In this document: positions 1 through 10,770 of the stretch, one piece after another
Position numbering within the stretch: position 1 is the first letter of the stretch
How the letters are laid out: each line of letters begins with the position of its first letter
Assembly: GCA_963169105.1 (NCBI GenBank)
Contig: OY720642.1
Span: forward strand, 76,362,716-76,426,715
Origin: Ceriagrion tenellum
Taxonomy: Eukaryota; Arthropoda; Insecta; Odonata; Coenagrionidae
Length of the DNA: 64,000 nucleotides
Reading direction: 5' to 3'
The notes under the pieces: generated by a model
Told to the model about the DNA's origin: nothing
The model's database searches: none
What the model saw: only the letters and a program-made list of their open reading frames with translations
Position numbers and translations under genes: made by a program

Positions 1-1575
1 CGATACATAAGTAGAATATTGTTACCATTGATTGACTTTTGACTTTACAGTGTTTTTGTTCAAATAATTTTGGTATTGGGATTTGAAAATTAATTGAAAA
101 TTTTTTTATGTTAACTCTAAAATATCAATGCATCATATGCTGCTCACTTGATTAAACGATATAATTCGTGGCACATAGACGTATTATAAGATGCATCTAA
201 TGAGTTACTGATTTAAAGTTCAATTGGACAACCGTTCATTAACGCTTTTAAGGAGACAGCAGTTTGGATGATTTCATTGATTTATTTTACTTAATTTACT
301 TTCCCACTTATTTTCCATTTTATTTCTAGTTTTAAAAAACACCTTAATTTTTAATATGACCCTAGAACAAACGTTCAATTAATACATTTTTTATAGCAGA
401 AGAACGTAGATAAATTTATGAAATTCGCTGTGCAATATATTGTTTTTTTGTATTGCGTTTGGTATGAGAGCTAATCACGTATGCTTTTGAATTAAAATAT
501 GTACAGGTTCCTTTATCAAAGAAACTAATGAAATAATCGTCATTATAAATAAATGACCTCTTTATGTCCTCAAATTTTGTTTCATTCGGAGTAATATCGA
601 GTAAATAGAAATGCTCGTTCTTATGGAATTTGGATAGAAAACGCTCTCTCAATTTCCGGTCTGATAGCACCATATTAAAATACCTACTACCAGTTTTGAG
701 ACTCGATTAATAGCCAGTATTTCCGCAAATTATTTTCCTCGTGATGATGCTCACTGTTTAGTGGTTCTGAGTCAGGATATATAACTCATGAAAATGGTAT
801 CACCGAAGCGAGCATCCAGACCGGATCACGGTTAATAAACTCGAGCATATAAATGCTTTAATTAAGTCGACTCCATTCTCTTCCATTTGATCATCGAGCC
901 GAATGTGACTGCTTAGCTCATCGCCTTTGGTTTGTCGAGGATAAAAAATAATTCAGAGAGGCTCAGAATCCGGATTTGCGGCAGGAAAAAAGGCCCTTCG
1001 TGTTTTCTCTCTTCCCACCACTCTGCACAGTATTTGTAATCGGTTTGGGCTGTCGTTTGATGATGATTTGCTGTCTCTCTCCGACATTTCAGGTTTTTAA
1101 CTTTCTAATTTTGATTAATATTTTATGTACTTTCATGATAATTTTAAAGATGCTTAGGACTATGATGTCTGTCAAAGGAGCTATTTCGTGGAGTTCTTTC
1201 ATTATGCAGCAATTGAAAAATATTTACTCACAGAACAGATATTATTAAGGAACGTTATTCAGAAATGCAAGAGTAATGCACCGCAATACAGTTCTTCAGT
1301 CAGAGGGGCTTTACAGTCAAGAATGCCTGGTACTAAAATACAAGGAGGATATGGAAGAATTAGAAAAAAAGAATGATCCTTTTCCCAGAAAACGGAGAGG
1401 GTGACAATGCGAATGGAAAACTGGAATACCTACGAATTCGAGAAGTATATCACTAATGTAAGCGCGAGCAAAGGTTGAAGGTTTGCAAAAACGTCATCAA
1501 AAATGTGATTGTAGATTGGTGATTAAAATATTATGCTTTATGGCCAAACTTAACTCAGCAACGAAATGAATGAAA
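1..1575. other. AT-rich stretch, no recognised feature
   Basis: I see no repeat, RNA or coding signal that I can name. The longest frame (416-673, minus, 85 codons) has no recognisable domain and could arise by chance in AT-rich DNA. Confidence 0.5.
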
Positions 1576-1834
1576 AAAACTCATTAGCTCCACTTTCTCA
1601 GGCGAGATATCGTAGAACAGCATAATGAGTAATGAAGCTCAAACGATTTCGTACTTTCTACTAATTTTTATTTCACCTCTTGCTACACGTGTTTCGACTG
1701 ACTAGCAGCCATCATCACTCAGCAGTCTTGCCTGATAATGACTGCTAGTCAGTCGAAACACGTGTAGCAAGAGGTGAAATAAAAATTAGTAGACAGTACG
1801 AAATCGTTTGAGCTTCATCACTCAAAACTCATTA
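1576..1834 (-). mobile_element. Hammerhead palindrome element, family A
   Basis: A foldback element of about 240 bp. Its two arms (roughly 1621-1716 and 1735-1836) are reverse complements apart from small gaps, and each carries a hammerhead-like motif ending in GAAACACGTGT. The 11-bp direct repeat AAAACTCATTA occurs at 1576-1586 and 1824-1834 and is a candidate target-site duplication. Between the left repeat and the left arm lies an unpaired 34-nt tail (1587-1620) containing GGCGAGATAT. The same tail block recurs near 21,114, so it belongs to the element. The tail position makes minus the probable sense strand. Assignment to Penelope-like elements is by analogy with the 24.8-25.2 kb copy. 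No protein is encoded. Confidence 0.7.
1726..1772 (+). ncRNA. Hammerhead ribozyme-like fold, family A
   Basis: Parts in order: stem I TCTTGC (1726-1731) pairs with GCAAGA (1767-1772); core CTGATAA (1732-1738); one extra T; stem II GACTG/CAGTC around loop CTAGT (1740-1754); GAA (1755-1757); self-complementary stem III segment ACACGTGT (1758-1765); A1766 at the cleavage position. All helices are intact. The core reads CUGAUAA rather than CUGANGA, so the conserved G8 is A, which should greatly reduce or abolish cleavage. The short palindromic stem III is known from Penelope-type hammerheads, which are thought to act as dimers. Confidence 0.6.
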
Positions 1835-1836
1835 TG

Positions 1837-3330
1837 GTATGGAAGAAGCTGACGTCTATCCAGAAGATATCTGGAATAAGTAGATTTTTCGAAGGAGGCA
1901 CCATGGATGGAAGTGATTCAAGAATAAACAAAGTAAAATGTCAAAAATACGTTATTAGAAAAAAGGTTAGGAACCACAGTAAAAAACAGAAATTTTGGTA
2001 GGAAAAGAGCAGGGCAATAAATTAAACAAGATGATTAAGAAGAGAAAACCACTGCAATACCAGAATCGCAACACATTTTTTCCTTGCACAAGAAAGACTA
2101 TTAGTTACGTCAAGTCATGCATTTTGTGATTGTTGCTGACGAAGTTTTAGGGCGCTGAATTAATTTACAATAAACCTGGTAATATTCTTTCCTTTTTAAC
2201 ATTTTATGCGTGTATTTTATGAAGTGTATTTATTTTCATCTCCCACGTAACATGAGGTGAGGTGAATTTTAGGGCATGAATCCATCCATCCATCTGAATG
2301 ATATTGATGACTGCCTCTTCTGCGACAGTAGAAATAATACCCATGTATTTTGCTGTTTAAAGAGCGCCGGTCAACCTTCTTCTTAGTTTCCATGTCCTTT
2401 ACTCCATATCCTAGACTCTGACATCAAATAACATTCGTCCTCCGGGCCTGGAAATTTCCGTAACCCACATCCCGAAATCATCCAATGTCCAGTTCCAGGC
2501 TCTTTTACTAGATCTGTACTAACCTACCAACGATTCCTTAACGGTGCCGATGAGCGGAATTATCGTTCACCTCCGCAAGAAACCAACCAATCTGCAACGA
2601 TGCTTTTTCCACCTTAACGGCAGGCTCAATCGTCCGATCGCCAGCTTCAGCGATGCCCATTCCCTGGATGAAATGTAACTCTGAATTCAGCAGGCCTACG
2701 CTGTCATTTCTATTCGCCCCGGGCGCTATAATCTATAAATATTTCCTCTTCATTCGGAGGGATGGGACTAGTAGATCCAAATTTCGCTTTTGGTGGTTTG
2801 CTGTATCAAACCGGTTCTTTCACTCTTCCGCCACGAAAATGAACCGGCATCATTTTGGAGTTCGGTTAATGTTTGAGGTTCAGTTAGGTGTTCGAAGCCC
2901 AGAGGAATCCACGCCCACCGAAAAATTCCGAGATTTTTACGGCCCCACGTAAATGAAACACCCCTTCTAGAAGCGGAGGAAACATTTTCGCCTTGCCGTC
3001 AGCAACCAAACGCCAGCCGCGATGGGCACATTTTCTTCTCTTTCCCCGAAAATCCGAAATATCAGTTATTTGGCAAGGTGCAGTCCAAATCGTATGTGGG
3101 TAGTAGTCAATTATGTCGTCCAGGTGATTCTTTGGTATCTGTTGATTCTCCCAAACGGCCTCCTTAGAGCCTACGAAGAAATCTCTTCCGCCTTTTAATT
3201 AACCCGGATTAACGGAATTCTTGGAATTGCCTTTGAGAATACAGCGATGAACAGAAGTGAATTCGTCGCTTTTCAGACAATAAATTCATTCTATACAACG
3301 TTTCTTGGACCATTGACCTTACACAATTCT
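1837..3330. other. Mostly unrecognised sequence, possible retroelement scrap
   Basis: No gene can be supported. A short plus-strand stretch near 2305-2365 reads CLFCDSRNNTHVFCC, which has the C-x2-C...H...C spacing of the cysteine-rich C-terminus of some non-LTR reverse transcriptases. It is too short to call. The 99-codon frame at 2653-2952 matches nothing I know. Confidence 0.3.
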
Positions 3331-3337
3331 GTATACT

Positions 3338-3965
3338 AGGTGGAGAATGTTGTCATCATTGGTCGTTCAATCACAAGATTGGTTGACTACAGCCATCCAC
3401 ACTTCCCTATCTAATTCTAGTTCTATTCACTCCTAATATCACTTCCTATGTACTTTTCTCTTTATTTGGTCCATGAACATATTCCTGGGTCTTCCTCTGG
3501 GGACTTTTCCCTCCAATTTACCTTCAAATATCTTCTTCACAAACCCATTATACCTCAGGGTGTGTCCAATCCATCTGGTTCTTCTTTTCTGTATGGTATT
3601 CTATATGGTTCTTCCCTTTTACACTCTCCTGTACTCTTCATCATATCTTATTTTGTCCTTCCATTTTATCCTCCGCATCCTTCTCCAGCACCAGGTTTCT
3701 AAGGCTTCTATTCGTTTCTGGTCAGCTTTTCCAATGTTCCATGCTTCCGATCCATGGAGTGCTAGGCTCCACACGAATGTTTTCACATAATGTTTCCTGG
3801 TTTGTAGTACTATCTTCTTTGAGTACAGCAGTTTTCTTTTTCTCATGAACACCTTTTTAGCTTAGGCTATTCTCCGCTTGATGTCCGTTGTACCTCATCC
3901 GGCCCACGTATGGTACTTCCGAGAAAGATCAAGGAATCTGCTTGCTCTAGGAGAAATTTGTATCC
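3338..3965 (-). pseudogene. Non-LTR retrotransposon RT C-terminal fragment (CFDP2-like)
   Basis: Minus-strand remnant of the region downstream of the reverse transcriptase domain in a non-LTR element. The frame at 3619-3852 contains KTFVWSLALHGSEAW, IGKADQKRIEALETWCWRRM and IKWKDKIR. These match the conserved block of arthropod elements usually annotated as craniofacial development protein 2-like or endonuclease-reverse transcriptase. The following part (3338-3620, other frames) preserves the RRTRWIGHTLR-type and RGRPRN...DQIKRKVH-type segments and the 3' end. Frameshifts and the missing RT core make it non-functional. At least six more fragments of the same family lie in this window. Confidence 0.85.
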
Positions 3966-3994
3966 TCGACAAATGCCAGGGTGGTGATATGTGA

Positions 3995-4300
3995 CTAGTA
4001 TAAGTTTTATCTTTATTTATTATTAAATTATTATCATGTGACCATAAATTTAATCTGCTAAAATCAAGTTGGAGTCTCTTATGGCAGGTCTCAAAATGTT
4101 TATGTGTACTAATTAAACAATGTCGTCAGCATAGGTAATAACCTTGCAATGTTTAATAGGTAGAACTATATCATTTACATATATAAGGAATAGGAGAGGC
4201 CCCAGAATTGAGCCTTGAGGAACTCCATACCTCATTAATTCATTATCACTATAAATATTATTAACTTGAACTCTTACCTTTCTATTATTACATTACCATT
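3995..4300 (-). pseudogene. Non-LTR reverse transcriptase core fragment
   Basis: The minus strand encodes GVPQGSILGPLLFLIYVND followed about 13 residues later by ITYADDIV. These are the RT motif before the palm and the catalytic YADD box. A stop follows the YADD block, and downstream residues (DSNLILAD) fit the next RT segment with decay. The piece lies directly against the preceding CFDP2-like fragment but is a different element: the tail and sequence resemble the jockey/CR1-like family at 53.4-54.3 kb. It is 5' and 3' truncated and dead. Confidence 0.8.
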
Positions 4301-4325
4301 ACAATAATTGTTATAAATGCACATT

Positions 4326-4747
4326 ACGTCATACCTATTAGTGCCAGAGGGGTCATATTGACCCCAGACTCTCTCTCCCCTAATTTATTCGAGTTTAGGT
4401 CATTTTGAAATGGAATTTTACTGTCGTTTGTTGAAATATAATAGACAGTACGGTCGCCGAACGTTGATGCTCAAGGGTGAATCGTCGCGAGAATACCCGA
4501 CAGACCCATAATTCGCATAAGGACTTAGACTCCAAATATTCATGCGCTGCATCCTACATTTTGGAATTGCGAATTATATTACATCGACATGAACCTTCAG
4601 TTTTGCTATTGAACGCAAAATAATAAATAAAGATATTTTCGATACAATTTGCTTATAATTTCATTTAAAACCGTCATATTTTATATAGAAATAACTTTAT
4701 TTCTATGGGGTCAAACTGACTTCTGATGGTACTTGCACCTATGCCGT
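4326..4747. repeat. MITE-like element, possibly piggyBac-related
   Basis: Imperfect terminal inverted repeats of about 40 bp: the left end starts ACGTCATACC and contains GGGGTCATATTGACCCC, and the right end, read on minus, starts ACGGCATAGG and contains GTTTGACCCCA. The GGGGTCA...TGACCCC block resembles subterminal sequence of insect piggyBac-type elements (family knowledge, not searched). There is no coding capacity and no clear TTAA target duplication. Confidence 0.4.
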
Positions 4748-5404
4748 TAAGTCCGGTACTTTAAAACTTTTATGGATATTCTCAACGGGAATCTTGCTAA
4801 GCAATCGATGATAAAATAAAGCATATGGAGACATAAGCCTAATTGATTTGACTATTGGTAGAATTCCATATTTTGTATTACCCAATGAATCTCAACGTCT
4901 GTAGGGTCATTATAAAAGGTAATTAGAAGACAAGGTATAAGATCTATGATCCTTGAAAATGACGAGATAACACGCTGATTTCGATCGATATTGTCAAAAA
5001 AGTGGATAAGACGCTAAAATCGATCGGGATTGTTAAAAAATTAATATTCTACGAAGGGTTTAATTAATAATGCTTACGTTCTCATGCAATTTTTAGCCGT
5101 TGTGAGAAGCCATCTATTGCATCGCAAGATTCGTTAGGTTCCAGTTTTGGCGTTCGCCCACCCTTCGCTACTCGCCCACCTTTCGCGAGATTCTTCCACT
5201 TTCCTGCGAATGAACAATTATCATCCACCTTCCTTCCCTCACTCTTTTCTTTGTTTCCTTCGCCAGGCCGCTTACCTCGTCCCCTCCCCTTTCGTCCTCC
5301 TCCCTTCCACCCCCCCAAACCACCCCTCCTTTAAGCCACTCAGCGCTAGAGGTGAGCCGTTCGCGAACGAACGGGTCAATGGATGGAACTGGATGACCGA
5401 GCCA
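4748..5404. other. Unrecognised sequence with pyrimidine-rich block
   Basis: 4880-5090 is AT-rich, with two near-repeats of a TCGATCG(A/G)(T/G)ATTGT motif. 5150-5345 is strongly pyrimidine-rich on plus and produces long but compositionally biased frames on both strands. I do not regard these as genes. Confidence 0.4.
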
Positions 5405-5770
5405 TATTGACACGCGATATTATGACCATAATATCGCGTGCATCAGAATCATATCAGTAAGACATGATTTCTGTTAAAAGGTGCGTCATTTATTTGTACG
5501 CAGAATAATATTTGGTGCTGTAATCTTTTTGATTGCATTGTTTTATTCTTGCATTCGATTTTCGTTTACGCTTCGCTTTTTCCTAAAACGGGATTTGAAA
5601 CTCGAAAATCTAAAAAGTTTTTCACAATTTCAACAATAGAATATTTTATTTACTTGGAAACCGCAGCATATGTATGGAATGGAAACTCATGCCATCATTT
5701 GTGCGGAACGAATCCCTGTGTCGGTACGCGGAGTTCATTGGACTAACTCTTGAATTCGTAAAATTACAAA
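5405..5770 (-). repeat. Dispersed repeat D, inverted copy
   Basis: The minus-strand counterpart of the repeat at 6890-7580 and 33745-34620. Shared blocks are the CACGCGATATTATG unit, the TTAAAAGGTGCGT segment, the CGAAAATC/TTTTTCACA stretch and the segment ending near GGAAACTCATGCC. The outer end carries a 14+14 bp palindrome (5411-5440) formed by two CACGCGATATTATG units head to head. No product is recognised. With the 6890 copy it forms a large inverted pair around about 1.1 kb. Confidence 0.65.
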
Positions 5771-5947
5771 TTTCAAGCTATCCGGGATTAGCCACGGAGT
5801 TCCACTTTTACGGAGTCACCCGCAATTTCCTCGTGGGCAGTGGCGTTAAGCGCTCAGTAGCTACTGATTGTTACATTGTATGTCCGGCAGTCGAGAACAT
5901 CTAGTCCCGTAAAGGTCACAAGAATCCACAGGGCTTAACCGGATCGG

Positions 5948-6035
5948 TAGATTAACTGGCTGAAGCACTCGGCAGGAAATCGAGGGATCCGGGCTCGAAT
6001 CCCGGTCAAAGCGGATGATTTTTTTCTCTGTGGAA
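5948..6035 (+). mobile_element. tRNA-derived SINE fragment
   Basis: A tRNA-like segment with anticodon-arm sequence AGCACTCGG...ATCGAGGG and a T-arm/B-box segment CGGGCTCGAATCCCGG, followed by a tail of GATGATTTTTTTC. The same AGCACTCGG...ATCGAGGGATC core occurs at 16,969-17,039 and 44,885-44,945, and the same tail (GTGATTTTT) follows the 17.2 kb copy. It is therefore a SINE head and not a free-standing tRNA gene. The 5' end is degraded. Confidence 0.6.
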
Positions 6036-6194
6036 TTTCGCACATTCGTAAAATTAATTTGTCTAGTACGCGCGATTTCGTCACTAATTTGCTTTAAGAA
6101 ATTCTACAATCCGATCAAAGAAATGTTAGCAGATATTTTCTAAATTATCAATACTGCATCAGAATGAAAAAGAGGCATTGCTACGCAAGGCGGG

Positions 6195-6335
6195 CATAGC
6201 TGGTTAAAAATAAAAATATATGCCAGCCAATAAAAAAAGGGCCGGCGAACGAGCGAATTGGAACGGGTCACAATGAGGACCAGTCTAGAGTGAACGAGTT
6301 CCCAAAAATGAACGAGTTTGCCCATCTCTACTCAA
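6195..6335 (-). repeat. Short interspersed repeat E
   Basis: On minus it begins TAGAGATGGGCAAACTCGTTC and continues through GGGAACTCGTTCACTC, GACTGGTCC and CGTTCCAATTCGCTCG. A second copy, in plus orientation, is at 10,634-10,770. The length and lack of coding suggest a MITE or SINE; the family is not recognised. Confidence 0.6.
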
Positions 6336-6534
6336 CACGCTCCCCCTCCTTCACTCCCCCATCTCCATCTCCGCCACCCCCACCTCCCTACCACCCGACC
6401 CCTACCGCGGAGAGAGATTTTTTCCCCCTTCGCTCGACAAACATCTTCCGCGCCTTCACTCAGTTCTATCCTTCTCCTTTCGCCGTTTGACTTCTATTTT
6501 CGACCCGTCCTCTCCTCCCTATTTTCCACCCAGC

Positions 6535-6790
6535 CAGCCCACCGATCGTTCGACTGTTGCGGCCGCGGCGGCTGGTCGAGGCGGCGCGCGGGTCTGAGGA
6601 GGCAAAAAGTGGGCGGAGCCGGCATTCTCGTTAGCGGAGATGTTAATGTCCGTATCATCTTTTCCGTTAAGGAACGCCTTCGCCAAGTTTCGTCCGCGAT
6701 GGGCGGGAATGAGGGAAGCGTTTTGCGGCCGCGTGTGGCTGTGATGAGAATTCCTTCCAGTAAAACCCTTCCAGGTTTGTGGTGCGGTTA
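6535..6790. promoter_or_regulatory. CpG-rich block with two NotI-type sites
   Basis: A sharply GC- and CpG-rich stretch inside AT-rich DNA, with two GCGGCCGC octamers (near 6558 and 6724) and no obvious repeat signature. Such blocks can be CpG-island promoters or first exons. A 157-codon plus-strand frame crosses it (6318-6791), but its first half is low-complexity proline/serine and I recognise nothing in it. A regulatory role is inference only. Confidence 0.3.
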
Positions 6791-6889
6791 GCGTGGCTTT
6801 TTAATCTGACTACGCGATTTTTCTTACTATGTTCATCGGTTACAGTTCAGAAAACTATTCCCAGAACCTATGCTATAATTTCTAACTAG

Positions 6890-7580
6890 CTGTGCCCGGA
6901 ATGTGTTGAAGTGCCTCTTTTTCAAAGTAGGCACGCGTATAGAAATCAGACATATTTACATGTAAAAAATAAGTGAAAGACAATGATTTTTGTAGTCCAA
7001 AGATTTCCTCGTACCTACACAGGAAATAGTAACGCACAGATGATGGTATGAGTTTACATTCCATGCCTATGCTGCGGTTTCTAGTTAAATATTATAAAAT
7101 AAAATATTCGATTGTTGAAGAAGTGCAAAACTTTCTGACTTTCGAGTATGAAAATTCCATTTTAGGCAAAGGCGAGACGTATACACAAATCGCATGCAAG
7201 AATGAAAAAATAAAACAAAGAGACCACCGCACTAAATCTTATTCTATGAACAAATAAATTACGTAACTTTTAACATAAATTATGTCTCACTGGTATGATT
7301 CTGATGCACGCGATATTATGTCTCACCGATATGATTATGATGAACGTGATTGAGCAACTCGTAAAAGATCTGCGTCGTTGCTTGCTTGTCGTCCTTCGCT
7401 TGTTTCAGAAGTTCGCGTACCATCACTCACCCGCTCAATATGTTGTACAATCGTTTTAATAATTCAGAAACGTTTTGGGCGCACGCACAACAATTCACCA
7501 AAATTTCATCGTAATCTTATGAATGGCATTGGAACGCATAGATGATGAACAAACAAACATTCATTTTTATATAATACACT
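6890..7580 (+). repeat. Dispersed repeat D, plus copy
   Basis: It starts with AGCTGTGCCCGGAATGTG and runs through GTGCCTCTTTTTC, a TTCCTCGTACCTACACAG block, CATTCCATGCCTATGCTGCGG and two GATTCTGATGCACGCG-type units (one mutated), to GGCATTGGAACGCAT. The same order of blocks is found at 33,745-34,620. A weak frame (7048-7257) exists, but conservation between copies is not codon-like. The starting motif resembles terminal sequence of a widespread arthropod repeat class, which I cannot name with certainty. Confidence 0.7.
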
Positions 7581-7690
7581 AACTGTGCCCGGCATGCGTT
7601 TCATTGCCTCTTTTTCTTTCTAAGTAGTCAAGCATATACAAAGCAGAAACACACGAATTTGAGACGCAGTTCATTTATTTTTACAAATTA
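7581..7690 (+). repeat. Second, truncated start of repeat D
   Basis: AACTGTGCCCGGCATGCGTT followed by CATTGCCTCTTTTTC and AAGTAG. This repeats the start of the 6890 copy immediately after its end, as a short tandem restart that quickly loses similarity. Confidence 0.6.
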
Positions 7691-9547
7691 GATTAGAAGA
7701 TTAGATTGCTGTGAACACCGTGGCCACCTCCCATAAGCGGTCGCTTCTTTAAGCGGCCGATTTTTCGGGAACGAAACGGATTTCCCACATTTATATACAT
7801 GCAAAGAAAATTTTCTCTCCCTTCAACGGTTACCTTCTTAAGTGACCAGTACCTCATGGGTCAGGTGGTGGTCGCTTTATATATGTCTTATTGTATGTAT
7901 TACCTTCGACTTCGCACACCGCATGATTCTGCCGAAATATCTCTTTAAACAACTCCTTAGCCCTATTTTCCCTAAATTGGTATCCGCGCTTTTCACTCTA
8001 TGTAGGGGATGATGGCATTGCTTAAAACAGCCAAATATTTATAATATGGGGGAAATTCTGTGTCGAAAACATCATGTGTATGATATCAACAAGAGGTAAC
8101 AGACCATAATGAAAGAGTAAAATCGATTGTGATCATATGATTTGGTATTTCACTTCAACTAGGCATTTCGCCCACAATTATAACAAATGGATTAGGTGTG
8201 AACTTATTTAAAAACTTAATAAGTGCTATAACCATCATTCTTAAATGTGATTTCCCCGAAAAAGCGCATTATAAGTCATATTTTTCTTCAGTAAGTCATT
8301 TATTTCTTACCGGGGAATACAATTTTTCTAATTTATATTCGTGCCTTTTAGCCTATACAATTTTTAGCTTTGGTAAAAAAATTATTGCAAAAATGAAGCT
8401 TTCAGGCAGCCTTCAACTTTAAAGCATATGTGTACTATTAGTAAAATGAATGTGATATTGTTTTAAGAAAGGAAATTTTATTGTTTTTAACAACAATAAC
8501 TTGAAACGTTGAATATACATTTCATACACCTGAAAGCTTGGTTGTCTCTAAGGAATATGTGTGCTGAGGCAACCCTCATCAAAAACGTATAGATTGCCAA
8601 GATAATATTTAACATAATTATCTGATACTTATATGATAAAAGTCATTTCATTAATAATGCAATAATGAGTGTTCCATTAACTTTTATATGTAGCGCTAAG
8701 TATTAAAAAAGATTCTCTATGTGTAATACTACGTGGTGAAAATTATTCCATAATGAGACTCAATTTCAATTTCCTACGGGAATTGTTTGCGCATTGCAAT
8801 GGAAAGTGAATCACTTCTGAGAGTAAATTTGTACGTCTTTCTTTTGTTATTATCTTGATGAAAGTGACAGGTGGACGTGCTACTTTTGAGAGAATGCGGG
8901 AGAGTTTCAGATTACCCGTCTTTGGTTCCACTGCACCTGGCTGAAGATTTTGCTGTCGGAAAAAAAAAACTTACAGTTTTGCTTACCTTGGCGTGCGTTT
9001 CTGATGCTGTTATTTTCCTCTTCGTTGGCAGCGTCTTTTGAGGCGGAAAAAGCGGAAGGCGTGAGATTAGTGGGTTTTGTAAATTGGCGACTGTGTGAAC
9101 TCTTTTTCTCGTTCCGTTTAAGCTGATTTATTAATGAACTCCGAGCCGCCGAGTCTTTGCCCACTTCTTTGGTACTCTTTCGAAGAAAAATAAGCTGTTC
9201 GAAGCCACGGAAGTGTTGAATAAATCTTTTGCGGTTATGCTCACCACCACTCTTTCGTTTCCAATGAGAAATCTCCCCGAGCTTGATACTATACGAATAA
9301 GAGAAAATTTCAAGATGAACTTATAATTATCAATTATCTTATACGTGGCTTTCGGTCGATACCGATGTAATGCCTAAATAAATACCTAAATGCCTAAAGT
9401 ACCTGCGTGTAGTCAACTGCAAAGGAGATAATTTGCCATTCATGGATTCCCTAAAAGAGTAGCCGTAAATTTTTAAACGATATAAAAAAGCGGATTAATT
9501 CGTTTATAAGACGCTCAAGTACAAAAAAATATCTCAAATTGTGTAGC
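7691..9547. other. No recognised feature
   Basis: AT-rich sequence with several frames of 60-85 codons (8198-8422 plus; 8743-9313 minus, overlapping) that lack recognisable motifs. 8937-9320 is somewhat richer in coding-like composition on minus, but the frames overlap and none has a start context or domain I can defend. Confidence 0.4.
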
Positions 9548-9702
9548 CTCTCATTATTTGTGTAAATTTCTCGGGCTCGCCACCGGGTAAGATATTCATA
9601 GGCAGCCGACATTTCGGGTTCCGACTCGTTACCCATTCTCAAGGCACACACAAATTTACAAAAATGTTGTTCGCCGGGAAAGTGTTAAATCTCTCATTAT
9701 TT
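9548..9702. mobile_element. Minimal hammerhead unit, family D
   Basis: A 131-bp insert (9560-9690) between perfect 12-bp direct repeats CTCTCATTATTT (9548-9559 and 9691-9702). The left part is the inverted arm also seen at 24,762-24,825. On minus it holds a hammerhead-like motif with stem II GGGT/ACCC and GAAATGTCGGC; the family form is GAAACGTCGGC. The right part is only the 3' remnant of a sense arm plus the tail TTCGCCGGGAAAGTGTTAAAT, identical to the tail of the 25.2 kb copy. It is therefore a deletion derivative that kept the inverted copy and the tail but lost the sense ribozyme. Confidence 0.75.
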
Positions 9703-10633
9703 ACTTACCAATGATATTGGGGACATTGTTTTTCTGCCATCGGAAGTCGCTGCAATTATGTGAAATTAATGCCAAAATTACCTCATTTCCCATTTAATTA
9801 TGAACGAGAGAAAAACCAATCATCAAATGCAGTAACGATGCGATAATTAAAAATAATAGAAAACACGAGGCCTATAACTTATCAAAGCCCGTAAACCTCC
9901 CCCCTCCAAGTATGATGACTTTGCAATTTTGATACATCATATCAAAGGTTGGATGTCTGGATAAAACTGCAAGTGGAACATTCGATAAAATAGGGACAGT
10001 TGTGATTCCTCCCAGATGTTTATTGCTAAATACCTGCGGTCAATAAATAATCCTTGCAATATCGCACTCCAATCTTTCCTCAGCTATCCTATTAGAGCTG
10101 TCTTAGTTAGAATGTTCGATTTAGATTATCAGTGTGCAGAAATAAGGATTGATGATAGCATTTTGGCGTTGATCCAAGTCTAAAACTAATTAAATAAGAC
10201 GAAAATAAAACAGTTAGATCATAATTATCTCATAAATCATGAAGAAACTCTTTAAGATTCCGTCTTCGTAGCCTATAACGTAATTACTTCGGTGAATGAT
10301 TTTAGTCAAACGAGTTTTACTCCATCTCCATACTGCACTATGAGAATGGAAGCTGAATACAGCTCAAAGAATAAAAATAAGCTAAAAACTATTCATATGA
10401 CGTTTAGTGAAGGAATGAGTACTTCATTTGACTTCCCAAGCACATGCTCAAATGAATGCTGAACTGGAAGATTTTGTGAACGATTTGAGTCCAATGGCTA
10501 TTTTCTATAGGTTATAAAACATTATCTAACACAATTAATCGATAATTTTTGTATTTTAAATCCGGAAAACAGCCTTAAGGGTTATTTACTTCAGCCAATG
10601 TAACTGAGCTGGGCTATAATGGACAAACACAGT
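9703..10633. other. No recognised feature
   Basis: AT-rich, no frame over 60 codons, no inverted or tandem structure noticed. Confidence 0.5.
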
Positions 10634-10770
10634 TGTGTAGAGATGAGCAAGCCCATTCATTTTTGGGAACTCGTTCATTCTGGACTGGTCCGTTTTGGGA
10701 CCAGTTCCATTTCACTCGTTCCCCGTTCCATTGTTATTGGTGGTCACGTATTTATATTTTTAGCATGTTC
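10634..10770 (+). repeat. Short interspersed repeat E, second copy
   Basis: GTAGAGATGAGCAAGCCCATTC, GGGAACTCGTTCATTC, GGACCAGTTCC and ACTCGTTCCCCGTTCC align block by block with the minus-strand copy at 6195-6335. Function unknown. Confidence 0.6.

Noticed and set aside
5411..5440. Transcription terminator
   Set aside because: The 14+14 bp palindrome is made of two copies of repeat D's own CACGCGATATTATG unit; bacterial-type terminators are not expected here.
6290..6791. 157-codon proline/serine-rich protein
   Set aside because: First half is low complexity and overlaps repeat E; the rest is a CpG-rich block open by composition.
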